Shown: positions 44,101 through 53,895, counted from the first letter of the stretch. The stretch is 64,000 nucleotides of DNA from Haliotis asinina (GCF_037392515.1 NC_090295.1:21964001-22028000), one strand, 5' to 3'. Notes: generated by a model not told the origin, from the sequence alone. A program made the numbers and translations.

Positions 44101-47100
44101 TGGTACACGTCATCGTATCCCCATTGCCTAGATCGATGGTCAGGATATTAATCACTGGTTTGTCAGTTCTCGATCATAAGACAGTGCGACGTTAAAAAAC
44201 ACCAAAATAAAAAGCAAAGGCTTTTCCCATAGCTATATAACTGGAAAACTTAAAACATTTTCACATTAGATTTTAAAACCCAGTTGATTCACCATTATAC
44301 TTGTTTCAAATGATATTATTATCATTATTAATATTATTATTATTATCAAATTACACTAAATACCTAGCATTGGTGAAGATGTAATTATGACTATCCTTTT
44401 ACTCGCCTCTGGCGACAAGTATTGGTTCCCGAAGATCAATTCTAATCCGGATCTTCAAGGGTTTTGAAGGTGACTTTGGAATCGGGACGTAAAATTTAGG
44501 ACGCCAGTCAGTGAACTGTCATGTCCATACTCAGTTGTTTGCAGACTGTTCTTGTACAGATGGGGCCTACTGATCAGCGCAACAACAAACAAACTTGAAA
44601 ACATTCGATGGCATTCAAGATGGCCAGAATTTTAAAATGAAGCTACTTTTTTAACTCTGGACATTGATTACAAATGTTTTAAGACCTTGTTACATTTTAA
44701 CTGTTTTTTTTTCATACAAAAGGGAAACAATTCGATTGCCTTCAAGATGGCTCACAGTTTGAAACTGAGTTATTGATCAACTGATGAATATTAGCTGCAA
44801 ATATTTTCAAACTGGGATACATTTTAACGTTTTTTCATAGGGAGGCTCGCCTTTCCCTTGATTGTATGGACGAGGTTGTTGGGGAATGTGACTTCCTGAA
44901 AGGTCATGTCGCCAACTTTGATGACGTCGTGTCCGGAATGTGTGAGTATACAAAACAAAGCCTGTTTGCATTCTTCAAGTACATGCTGAGACTTTTTGAA
45001 GCCAGTGTAATTTCGCGTCTGAATTTTGTCCCTTTTGAGAGCAATGTAATAGCAGGATTCAGACAAAGCATGCTAAATATGCGGACCTCACCTTTGAAAT
45101 GTCTTGCTTGCATCTCAAGTTCTGTGTCGTCAGGATCCCAATTGTTCTCGGTGCCCTTGGTTTGGTGCCTCCTGATCTCTTGGCACAGATCAGGAGAGTG
45201 CCCAAGTTCTCCACCGGGAGCACATCCCATCTGATTTTGTCAAGTTTTAAAATACACATGAAGGCTTACTTTTATGAGATTTCATTTTATCGAATCTTGC
45301 GTTTTTTTGCTGTTCAGTGTACCTGTGAACACAGCTGAGTGTAGCGTTCTCCAGATCACTAATAAATAATCTAACAACCAAAACGTATAATTTTTCTACT
45401 GATATGGACAGTTGAAGGTCAGGGGTAGAATAGATCTTCAGCAACCCATGCTTGCCATAAAAGGCGACTATGCTTGTCGTACGAGGCAACTAACGGGATC
45501 GGGTGGTCAGGCCCGCTGACGTGACACATGTCATCGGTTCCCAATTGCACAGATATATGCTCATGCTGTTGATCACTGGATTGTCTGATCCAGACTCTAT
45601 TATTTACAGACCGCCGCCATATAGCTGGAATAATGGTGAGTGCGGCGTAATACTAAACTCTCTCACTTTCATTCAGGTGTTGACATTGATTCTGATGAGG
45701 ATGAAGATGACGACTTGAGGAGGGGTGTCGTCTGTTCATTCAGGAAGAAAGGAAAGATTCAGAGATGTGCTCACAGACTTCAACGTCTTGTCTACGAGCA
45801 GCCTATTCAGTGCTGGTAACACACGGAATGCCTGTTGAACCACGTTTTGCATTTAAATGTTATTGATGGAAAGGTGAACGAGTAAGGTTTTACATCACTT
45901 TCGGCAATGTTCATGCAATATCAGTGCTGAAAATGAGAGAAAAAATCCCAAATTCATGCAGACAAAACGTTGTCATGGTGATATAATTAATGTTTAAATA
46001 CTATTGTTATCGCTATAATTATTATCATGATCTTAAAAAGTCTGAATTACCACAAAAATTATTCTTCCTCGTATGAAATAAAAAAGAATTATTCCGGAGA
46101 ATATGACATACGACCGAGTGTCCGCCTACAATAATCCGTATCAAGGTGGGCCCACCTCAAATGGACGTCACACATTGTTCCAATGTTGGGAATCGAACCC
46201 GGGACTTCAGTCCTACAAACCAACCACTAGACTACCCAATTTCCCCTCATGACCTGGGAGTTGGTACACATGGGAGTCAGTTAGTGAGTATAGATTTACG
46301 CCTCTTTTAGCAATATTCCGGCAATATCACAGCTGGGGATAACGGAAATGGGCTTTATATATGGTTCCCATGTGTGGAATCGAACTAGGATCATCGGCGT
46401 GATAAGGCAACTCTGTAACCACTAGGCTACCCCTACGACCCTTATGAACCTGGAAACACAAGCCGAGTTGGTACATGGTTTGTTAAAAAGGAAACGTTAT
46501 AACTCACTTAACAAAACGTATTTATGAAATTCCCGTTGTTTTTGCGAGAGAATTTAGTTTGACATCGCCTTCGGCAATATTCAATCTATATGCCGATATC
46601 TGATGTAATTAGGTTTTAGGTTCATATTTTCTTTTTGCAGGAAGGTTAGGAGAACCATCGGATGTCTTCAAAGAAACATTGCCAAATGCCCCAGTGTTTT
46701 CAACCCTGCGGTCATACGCTTAGACGCGTTGCGCTCAAATCTTTTGGCGATATGTGAGTCAATAAAACACATTACCACCTCTTGGCAATTGCCTGTGAAG
46801 ATCCGGGCTAGAATTGGTCTTCAGCAACCCATGCTTGTCGTAAGAGGTAACGAAAGGCATCTGGTAATCAGGTTCTTTGACTTGGTTGATGCATGTCATC
46901 GTGTTCCACTTGCGGAGATCGGTGCTATTGATCACTGGATTGTCCGGTCCAGACTTGATTATTTAATAGTGCTGAGAGTGGCGTTAAAACCAAACTATAT
47001 CATCTAGGCATCTTTTGCACTTAACATTAATGATTCAGGGTTTTTCAACAGGATCTACAACAGGGCATCCATATTCAAATTTCGATGATGAGTCATTAAC

Positions 47101-50100
47101 GGGTCATTTCCAGATCTTGCAGAGACATGTGGGGGTGTATGTGATAGTCAGGCCTCACTCACTTTCTTACTAACTCAGCCATGCATAACGTGTTCTGGAC
47201 ATCTGTGGTGCTGTATCCTGTATTCAGTACCCTTTATGAATACCTATGGTCAGTACATTATCAAACTCCATTCAAAATTCTCTTCACAAAACTCTTCCAG
47301 GTGAAGAGACTGAGGCACCTTCAACTAGAGCACCTGCAACGACTCCAGAACCACCAACAACAGCACCAACCGAATGCCCCTTCCAGTCGCGTATTGAAGT
47401 ATGCCTCAGTGAGATCAACGGCTACATGCAAGTTCTGACGCTTGGAGAACCGAACACCGCAGAGGCATGCAGGTGAGCTACACGGTGAATGCTGTCTAAG
47501 CGGGAATCTCGGTTCTAACGCAGTTTTTCAGGTGAGCTTTAAGGTGAGCTACCTGGCGAAGGTTGTGTGAACGTCGGATCTCACATACCACCACTACAGT
47601 GATAGTATCAACACTTGCTCCTGGATGGCGGTAAATATAGATGCATATTGTATACGCCAATACTGTGGATGTTTTGTTATAGATAACGTTATAATCAGAT
47701 TATAATTAGATAATGGTCTATCATCTTTGTAGATCTCTACCAGGTGCCATAGAGTGTGTTTCCAACTACACCGAGGCCTGCAATATGGGCACCCAGTTCA
47801 ATGCACTTGTTGACCAATTCAGAACCCAGGCAAGCTCTTTGTGTAAGTACTGCGTCTTTCTATTAATAAGAACGCTTAGCGTGGAGAATACAACCAACAA
47901 GCACGGGTGCATTCTCTTCCCACAGTGGCTACTTGTCACATATTCCTATGTAACCCCTGTTCTAATACGACCCTTTCATGGTGCGAGTGTTCAAGACTAG
48001 TGACTGGAGGCAATCAGATTTAGTAGTGCAATCAGCGGCCTTGTTTCAAAAGCGATCGTTCGAAAGATCTCCGTAATTTCCGGATGCATCGTGAAAACTA
48101 GAACCTCTTCCCGAGCGTGATACTCAAATGTTTCTTCTAGACAGAACTCAGTCATGTCATTTTTGTTTCTCCATATTGCTTGCATTTGTCAAGTTGAATC
48201 TAAGTCGATGTAACACGTGTTCTGATTGGACAGAAAAAAGGGAGATAAATCTGCTGCCATTTTGTGCCGCTAGGGGATTTTATGAGAACCGAGAAATATG
48301 GACGTATTAGAACGGAGGTTCGTAGGAAGATATGACAAGTAACCTCTGTGGGAAGAGAATGGCACGGGTGGCTCAGTGGTCTGATTCCAAGGGCAAGAGT
48401 TACGTCCGACGTGTAGTGATCGTAGGTTCAAATCCCAGGTTCATTGCTGAAATAATTAAAGTAGGGCTGAAATGCTGTAACATCTCGAGAAATGTTTTCT
48501 ACTCAGTCACTCGAGGCAGCCCCCGGACATTAAATAAAATATATTTCGCATTTTGCAATGATCTTATGTACCTTTTTCCTTTATTGTATGGTAAACATGT
48601 TTATCTTGGTGACCAGGTCTAGGCACTGGTGGAGTACAAGGTACGTATTGTTTCCATCACTCATCACGCCAAAGACACGGGTTCGATCCCAGCATTGGGT
48701 ACAATATGTGAAGCCCGTTTCAGGTGTGCCCCGCTCGGAACATTAACGGGCTTGGAATAACAATGAGGTTAAATCCAATTTTTTAAAGAAATATTATGTT
48801 TCGTTTTCGTGTTTGAATTAGGGGAAGAAAATGTGTGTAAATGTTTGCCAAATCGTTTTTGAAATATCAGACACAAACAAAATAAATGGTTTTATGTGCG
48901 TAATGAAAACTAATAATTCAAAAATATTTAAGAAATCTCCATTTATGGAAATGTTAAAAGTGTAGTTAACCTTGTTGTTATTCTAACCCTTTCCTAGGTG
49001 TGGTCGTCACGTCAGTGTCAAACTAACGTCACGCCAACGTAACGTCAAGCCATTGCCAAACCCGAATTCAAGGCAATGCCATACATCAATCCATTGTCAA
49101 ACTAACGTCAAGCTAATATCACACGAATGTCACACCAATTCCTAACTAATGTCAAGCCAATGTCAAACTAATGTCAAGCCAATGTCAAACTAATGTCAAG
49201 CCCTTGTCAAACTAGCTTCGAGACTTTGTCAAAATAACTTCGAGATTTTGTAATACCAACTACGAGACTTGACAAACTCACTTCGAGACTTTGTCAAACT
49301 AATGTCAAGCAAATGTCAAATTGATGTCAAGTCAAGGTCAAACTAATGTCAAGCAAATGTCAAATTAACGTCGAGCCAATGTCAAACTAATGTCAAGCAA
49401 ATGTCAAATTAACGTCGATCCAATGCCCACGTGGGGTTTCATGAGACATTTGTGGGCGGTTGCATATATCTTTATCTTTAACATTTTCTTCTTTATATCT
49501 ACCAGGTCCTGGCACTGACGGAGGAGAAGGTACGTGTTGCTTCTACCTGTGGGGTGGCCTAGTGGTTAGCACGCTCTCCCAAAATGGGTACATTGTGTGA
49601 AGCCCGTTTCTAGACTCCCACGCTCTGATACTGCTGGAATATGGCTAAAAGCTCAGAACCTTACTCACTGACTCACTCACCACACATTTGGTGAACAATT
49701 ACCCATGGCTTGGAGAGACAAAATGTCTGAGAGGTTTTCCCAATCTGGGAAATAGAAGGGAAAATTGGACGCCAAATCAACAGGGCGGTCAGAACATTAG
49801 GGTTCGTCACGCTGAAGACCCGGGTTCGATTCCCCACATGGGCATGTGTGAATCCCATTTCTGGTGTCCCCAACCGTGACATTGCTGGAATAACCATGAC
49901 AGAGGCGTATAACCGAACTCACCCACACCGTTACCTTAACTTTGACCACACTGGATAACATTTGCTGTGTGATAAGAGGGGAGACTATTCCTTAATCGCC
50001 TTTGGGACACTGATTCCCATTTGTCCCGTCGAGTGGATGAATGTTGGACAAATCGATGCAGTACACTACTTACCCCAAACCGCCATCTTTGAATTTTCAG

Positions 50101-53100
50101 AAACTCGAAAACAGACACATATTAACAGCAGGGTGTAATCATTATGTAATCAGAATATAATCGAGATGTAATCAGAATATCATCATCATATCAGTACTTT
50201 CATTTAAATGAACAATACAAAATCAAGTACTGGACAAAATATTTCATCATCGGCTGTTTTACATAGGAGGATGTCCATCGAACTATCAAAGAAGCCTACT
50301 TGAATGTATAGCACCGCTTCAGGAGGGAAACAACCCAGACTTGTCCGCCATTTGCAGGTAAGTGAACTGTATGTAACTTGTCTGTAGGTACGTACACGAC
50401 GCGTAGGTTGTATGCAGATACGTAACCGACACGTAAGTTGTATGCAGATACGTACACAACACGTAGGTTGTATGTAGGTACGTACACGACACGTAGGTTG
50501 TATGTAGATACGTACACGACAAGTAGGTTGTATGTAGATACGTACACGACACGTAGGTTGTATGTAGGTACGTAGACGACACGTAGGTTGTATGTAGATA
50601 GGTACATCGCGTGTAGGTTGTATGCAGATACGTACACGACGCGTAGGTTGTATGTAGATACGTACACGACGCGTAGGTTGTATGTAGATACGTACACGAC
50701 GCGTAGGTTGTATGCAGGTACGTACACGACGCGTAGGTTGTATGTAGATACGTACACGACGCGTAGGTTGTATGTAGATACGTACACGACACGTAGGTTG
50801 TATGTAGATACGCACACCGCGTGTAGGCTGTATGCAGATACGTACACGACGCGTAGGTTGTATGTAGATACGTACACGACGCGTAGGTTGTATGCAGATA
50901 CGTACACGACGCGTAGGTTGTATGTAGATACGTACACGACGCGTAGGTTGTATGTAGATACGTACATGACGCGTAGGTTGTATACAGATACGTACACGAC
51001 GCGTAGGTTGTATGCAGATACGTACACGACGCGTAGGTTGTATGTAGATACGTACACGACGCGTAGGTTGTATGTAGATACGTACACGACGCGTAGGTTG
51101 TATGCAGATACGTACACGACGCGTAGGTTGTATGCAGATACGTACACGACGCGTAGGTTGTATACAGATACGTACACGACGCGTAGGTTGTATGCAGATA
51201 CGTACACGACGCGTAGGTTGTATGCAGATACGTACACGACGCGTAGGTTGTATGCAGATACGTACACGACGCGTAGGTTGTATACAGATACGTACACGAC
51301 GCGTGGGTTGTATGTAGATACGTACACGACGCGTAGGTTGTATGTAGATACGTACACGACGCGTGGGTTGTATGTAGATACGTACACGACGCGTAGGTTG
51401 TATGTAGATACGTACACGACGCGTAGGTTGTATACAGATACGTACACGACGCGTAGGTTGTATGCAGATACGTACACGACGCGTAGGTTGTATACAGATA
51501 CGTACACGACGCGTAGGTTGTATGTAGATACGTACACGACGCGTAGGTTGTATGTAGATACGTACACGACGCGTAGGTTGTATGTAGATACGTACATCGC
51601 GTGTAGGTTGTATACAGATACGTACACGACGCGTAGGTTGTATGTAGATACGTACACGACGCGTAGGTTGTATGTAGATACGTACACGACGCGTAGGTTG
51701 TATGTAGGTACGTACACGACGCGTAGGTTGTATGTAGATGCGTACACCGCGTGTAGGTTGTATGTAGATACGCACACCGCGTGTAGGTTGTATGCAGATA
51801 CGTACACGACGCGTAGGTTGTATGTAGGTATGTACACGACGCGTAGGTTGTATATAGATACGAACACCGCGTGTAGGTTGTCTATAGGTAAGTGAATCAC
51901 GTATAGGTTGTCTGAGGGTAAGTGAGCCGCGTGCAGGTTGTGTGAAGTTTTTTTCCTGGTGTTCCATACAATAATAGGAATATTACTAAACGAGGCACCC
52001 ACGTCCGGAGAAACCAATACAGCGTTGCTTGGCATGGTGGTTCTGTGTTTTGGAATCTCAGCATGCCAGTGGTTAATGCTTTGGCTGTGACATTAAATGG
52101 ATATGATCACATCTATACTGGACAGAAATAGTTAAGGATATATGTAACTTTCGGAATTATGAATAATGATTTATTTATTCAGTGACATACTGATAAAATA
52201 TCATAAAAACGCCAATATCCCTGACTTATTTTGTCCAGTATATTGAACTAATGCTGCATTTTGCACTAAGACACAGTTACGCTGATCCGACACGAACTAA
52301 ATATCGCAGCAGATCTCCATGATCGTGGAACGTTTTGTTTCTTTGCCCCTTTCTTGACGCTCTTTTTCGGTTTCACAAACTCTGATGGGATCCGGTACGC
52401 ATTCGAGGGTATATCCAATTAATTACGCTTCAATGAAGCTCTGTCACAAATATTTGACGATCTGTATCGACATGTTACGATCATTACGATTTGAGTATAT
52501 GATGTGTTACGATTCTTTACGTTTTGAGATGTTCAGAACAATCTCCTACCTTTTGTTGCCTTCTGTTAAGACACATTAATCACGATTGTGACACGATTCT
52601 CGGACAACATGAGTTACTTTGGAACCCTTTCCTTTGCCCTTGCCCACTTTTCTATTTTCTATAACGAAAATGACGATGAAATAGTGTGAAACGGCCTGCA
52701 GTTGGATTTCGCCTGACAGCATGACACACGTTATAGAAAGCACACTAAACGCACCAGAAGGTGACGCAGAACAAGGGAGTGTAATAAATCGTGACACATC
52801 GTGGGTGTTATTTGTAGTACAGCGTGTTAAAAGGTTCATACAAATGAACTGAATCGTATTAGGTCGATATAAATTGTGTACAACGTGACACATAGCCAGA
52901 AATCTTTATACAATCGCAATAGATCTTGGGACAATGGGCATTAACATCTGGTACTCATTATTACGATGTATTACGATTATCCCGAAACGCTCCATTCCGC
53001 TTTTTTCACGTTTTGCTATCCTCTGTAACGATTTGCTCCGATGCCTACACTTAACTACGCATTTGAAACGTTTACTTAAAAAAATGGCACGATTATGACA

Positions 53101-53895
53101 TGATTATAAAGATATATCACGATCACAGAGAGTTCACATCGTGGCCTAATCGTGATCTATTCGTGACCTATTAATTGTGCCTAATCGTGATCTAATCGTG
53201 GCCTAATCGTGATCTAATCGTGGCCTAATCGTGGCCTAATCGTGATCTAATCGTGGCCTAATCGTGATCTAATCGTGATCTAATCGTGGCCTAATCGTGA
53301 TCTAATCGTGGCCTAATCGTGATCTAATCGTGATCTAATCGTGATCTAATCGTGGCCTAATCGTGATCTAATCGTGGCCTAATCGTGATCTAATCGTGAT
53401 CTAATCGTGATCTAATCGTGACCTAATGTAAACGTTTTCTTCCAGCATGGCCCGTACGGCTTTCGACTGTGTAGACAACCTGGTGACCCTTTGTGGAAAT
53501 GCAGTCGGGCCTATGTTACAACAAATGCGTTATAACCAGTCAAAACAGAATTTGATGTCTATCTGTGAGTATTTTTTTATCATAATGTTCGATAGAAAGC
53601 TAAATAAAAGAAAATTATTGCGTAATCAATAAAGCCGGTTTCAGTTTTTAATTATGACTTCATTGTTTTGCTCCAATTCTATAACTAGTAACACTCGGGT
53701 CTGACGGGTCTGACTGGTCTTAACCTATCTAGCTTTGAGGCGGGAGAGGTAGTCCAGTAGGGAAAGCGTTCGTTCGTCACACTCAAAATGGGAACAGTGT
53801 CCAATGCCCATTTCTGATGTCAGGCGGTAATTCTGCTCACAGCGGCGTAAAACCCTACTCACTCACCTTTCATTTTGTCCTTAGGTCCAGCATAG
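41120..53895 (+). CDS. Secreted protein with four six-cysteine modules (12 exons)
   Basis: Coding exons: 41120-41159, 43883-43994, 44841-44941, 45677-45815, 46641-46753, 47301-47472, 47733-47842, 48617-48640, 49506-49529, 50267-50357, 53446-53564, 53885-53895. All introns are GT-AG and all phases join. The sum is 1056 nt (351 residues), or 343/335 if one or both 24-nt microexons are skipped. Residues 1-18 form a signal peptide (MTPYLIALLLAAVAGLSD). Four modules follow, each C-x4to10-C-x14to22-C-x8-C-x7-C-x17to23-C, with C-x8-C-x7-C invariant, giving 24 cysteines. Linkers: acidic DIDSDEDEDDD before module 2, Thr/Pro-rich before module 3, Gly-rich before module 4. No membrane segment follows, so it is probably an extracellular disulfide-rich helical protein. 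It may be akin to T20D4.11-like/DUF19 or hemolymph glycoprotein domains, but I cannot confirm this. Function unknown. Confidence 0.82.
41256..41417 (+). mobile_element. SINE-A in intron 1
   Basis: GGAGCGGTAGGTTAACCTGG, AAAGCGTTCGCTCGTCGCGC, AGGTTCGATTCCCCACAATG, GAAGCCCATTTCTGGTG. The tail is diverged (GTAGTAAAAACTAGACTC). Confidence 0.9.
42530..42680 (-). repeat. Unclassified interspersed repeat, copy 2 (intron 1)
   Basis: The complement of 42540-42605 matches 7047-7100 (GTGAACAACGTATTT, CCTCAATGTTAATTTTGAA). 42612-42665 also carries ACATAAACAAACATCGAGGG and ACCAGTGAACAAC in forward orientation. Confidence 0.5.
43264..43394 (-). mobile_element. SINE-A in intron 1, reverse
   Basis: TAGTTTTACGCCGCTTTTAG, CATTGTACTCATGCGGGGCA, TCGAACCCGGGTCTTCGGCG. 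Confidence 0.85.
43446..43555 (+). mobile_element. tRNA-derived SINE variant in intron 1
   Basis: CAGTAGCCTAGAGGGTAACG (A box) and CCGGGTTCGAAGCTCATGGC (B box) with a different spacer from SINE-A. GCTGGTGTCTCCAGGCG follows. Confidence 0.7.
43883..43994 (+). CDS. Exon 2: module 1, first half
   Basis: Acceptor TTGTTTGCAG, donor GTAGAT. Reads AGLSDGERCDLSRC then HTRLMPYAGSLNDITPEQLP-GFC, three cysteines. Leaves phase 2 in the codon right after the third cysteine. Confidence 0.85.
44053..44200 (+). mobile_element. SINE-B, decayed, in intron 2
   Basis: ATAACCCATGTATCGGAAGG, GGCAGGCTCGCTGGTACACG, TAGATCGATGGTCAGGATAT, AATCACTGGTTTGTCAG. Confidence 0.7.
44402..44466 (-). mobile_element. SINE-B head fragment in intron 2
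   Basis: CTCGCCTCTGGCGACAAGTA, GTTCCCGAAGATCAATTCTA, CCGGATCTTCAAGGG. Confidence 0.6.
44841..44941 (+). CDS. Exon 3: module 1, second half
   Basis: Acceptor TTTTTTCATAG, donor GTGAGT. Reads REARLSLDCMDEVVGEC then DFLKGHVANFDDVVSGM and the split sixth cysteine (phase 1). Confidence 0.88.
45412..45670 (+). mobile_element. SINE-B, full length, abutting exon 4
   Basis: GGGGTAGAATAGATCTTCAG through GGCGTAATACTAAACTCTCT and CACTTTC. The pyrimidine-rich tail runs directly into the exon 4 acceptor ATTCAG at 45671-45676. Confidence 0.92.
45677..45815 (+). CDS. Exon 4: acidic linker and module 2, first half
   Basis: Acceptor CTTTCATTCAG lies only a few bases beyond a SINE-B tail. Reads VDIDSDEDEDDDLRRG, then VVC, a basic stretch SFRKKGKIQRC and AHRLQRLVYEQPIQC. 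Donor GTAACA, phase 2 within the Trp codon. Confidence 0.85.
46143..46247 (-). mobile_element. SINE-A head half, reverse (intron 4)
   Basis: GTTGGGAATCGAACCCGGGA, CTTCAGTCC, CCACTAGACTACCC. Tail absent. Confidence 0.8.
46279..46441 (-). mobile_element. SINE-A, full length, reverse (intron 4)
   Basis: GTTAGTGAGTATAGATTTAC, TTTTAGCAATATTCCGGCAA, GTTCCCATGTGTGGAATCGA, AACCACTAGGCTACCCC. Confidence 0.9.
46641..46753 (+). CDS. Exon 5: module 2, second half
   Basis: Acceptor TCTTTTTGCAG, donor GTGAGT. Reads KVRRTIGCLQRNIAKC then PSVFNPAVIRLDALRSNLLA-I and the split cysteine. Confidence 0.88.
46794..47000 (+). mobile_element. SINE-B in intron 5
   Basis: GTGAAGATCCGGGCTAGAAT, GGTCTTCAGCAACCCATGCT, GATTGTCCGGTCCAGACTTG. 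The tail is diverged and truncated. Confidence 0.85.
47301..47472 (+). CDS. Exon 6: Thr/Pro linker and module 3, first half
   Basis: Acceptor CTCTTCCAG, donor GTGAGC. The linker EETEAPSTRAPATTPEPPTT-APTE is mucin-like and a likely O-glycosylation site (inference), followed by CPFQSRIEVC and LSEINGYMQVLTLGEPNTAE-AC. Phase 1 in, phase 2 out. Confidence 0.88.
47733..47842 (+). CDS. Exon 7: module 3, second half
   Basis: Acceptor CATCTTTGTAG, donor GTAAGT. Reads RSLPGAIECVSNYTEAC then NMGTQFNALVDQFRTQASSL. The sequon NYT is a possible N-glycosylation site. Confidence 0.88.
48357..48475 (+). mobile_element. Third tRNA-like SINE type (intron 7)
   Basis: GGGTGGCTCAGTGGTCTGAT (A-box-like) and CGTAGGTTCAAATCCCAGGT (B-box-like) spaced about 60 bp, too far apart for a functional tRNA. 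The body differs from SINE-A. Confidence 0.6.
48617..48640 (+). CDS. Microexon 8a (24 nt, phase 1-1)
   Basis: Between GACCAG and GTACGT. Codes LGTGGVQ after completing the preceding cysteine codon. Its pyrimidine tract is weak. Near-duplicate of 49506-49529 including the splice flanks. It may be skipped or alternative. Confidence 0.5.
48654..48765 (+). mobile_element. SINE-A lacking its head (after microexon 8a)
   Basis: CATCACGCCAAAGACACGGG, TTCGATCCCAGCATTGGGTA, GAAGCCCGTTTCAGGTGTGC. Confidence 0.8.
49010..49430. repeat. 22-bp minisatellite (CTAATGTCAAGCCAATGTCAAA)
   Basis: Clean CTAATGTCAAGCCAATGTCA units at 49140-49210, degenerating on both sides (CTTCGAGACTTTGTCAAA variants, AACGTCGAGCC variants). 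It ends about 75 bp before microexon 8b. Confidence 0.9.
49506..49529 (+). CDS. Microexon 8b (24 nt, phase 1-1)
   Basis: Strong acceptor (TTTCTTCTTTATATCTACCAG) and donor GTACGT. Codes PGTDGGE and makes a Gly-rich hinge before module 4. More likely constitutive than 8a. Confidence 0.65.
49548..49680 (+). mobile_element. SINE-A directly after microexon 8b
   Basis: GTGGGGTGGCCTAGTGGTTA, then AAAATGGGTACATTGTGTGA (B box deleted), TGCTGGAATATGGCTAAAAG, ACTCACTGACTCACTC. Confidence 0.85.
49781..49927 (+). mobile_element. SINE-A in intron before exon 9
   Basis: GGGTTCGTCACGCTGAAGAC, CCGGGTTCGATTCCCCACAT, CCCATTTCTGGTGTCCCCAA, GCGTATAACCGAACTCACCC. Confidence 0.9.
50267..50357 (+). CDS. Exon 9: module 4, first half
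   Basis: Acceptor CTGTTTTACATAG, donor GTAAGT. Reads GGCPSNYQRSLLEC then IAPLQEGNNPDLSAIC. The donor runs straight into the 30-bp minisatellite of intron 9. Confidence 0.88.
50371..51950. repeat. 30-bp minisatellite, about 50 units, in intron 9
   Basis: Consensus GCGTAGGTTGTATGTAGATA then CGTACACGAC. From 50401 to at least 51840 the units stay in exact 30-bp register with no indel, differing mainly at GTA/GCA/ACA before GATACG. Because 30 is a multiple of three, five of six frames are open, producing spurious frames of 435-587 codons. Border units carry GTAAGTGA in place of ATACGTAC. Confidence 0.97.
51951..53139. other. Remainder of intron 9
   Basis: No SINE or exon recognised. 52440-53060 is enriched in TTACGATT/CGATC words, possibly ancestral to the 11-bp array that follows. 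Confidence 0.4.
53140..53428. repeat. 11-bp minisatellite (TAATCGTGATC / TAATCGTGGCC)
   Basis: About 25 tandem 11-bp units alternating irregularly between GATC and GGCC endings. The array stops about 18 bp before the exon 10 acceptor. Confidence 0.95.
53446..53564 (+). CDS. Exon 10: module 4, second half
   Basis: Acceptor TTTTCTTCCAG directly follows an 11-bp tandem array. Reads SMARTAFDCVDNLVTLC, then a segment ending LMSI plus the split sixth cysteine. Donor GTGAGT. Confidence 0.88.
53740..53867 (+). mobile_element. SINE-A abutting the last exon
   Basis: GGTAGTCCAGTAGGGAAAGC, GTTCGTTCGTCACACTCAAA (B box deleted), GGCGTAAAACCCTACTCACT. The tail CACTCACCTTTCATTTTGTC leads into the acceptor CCTTAG at 53884. 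Confidence 0.85.
53885..53895 (+). CDS. Exon 11/12: stop exon
   Basis: Acceptor TTTTGTCCTTAG. Completes the last cysteine and adds Pro-Ala-stop (TAG 53893-53895). In another frame the same exon is open for about 25 codons (SSIENIVPALMQYISDSVF...), which would be used only if a one-base indel existed upstream. Module logic favours the short end. Confidence 0.65.

Noticed and set aside
50204..52035. Overlapping frames of 435-587 codons on both strands
   Set aside because: They are by-products of a 30-bp tandem repeat, open in five of six frames, and lie within an intron of a well-supported gene.
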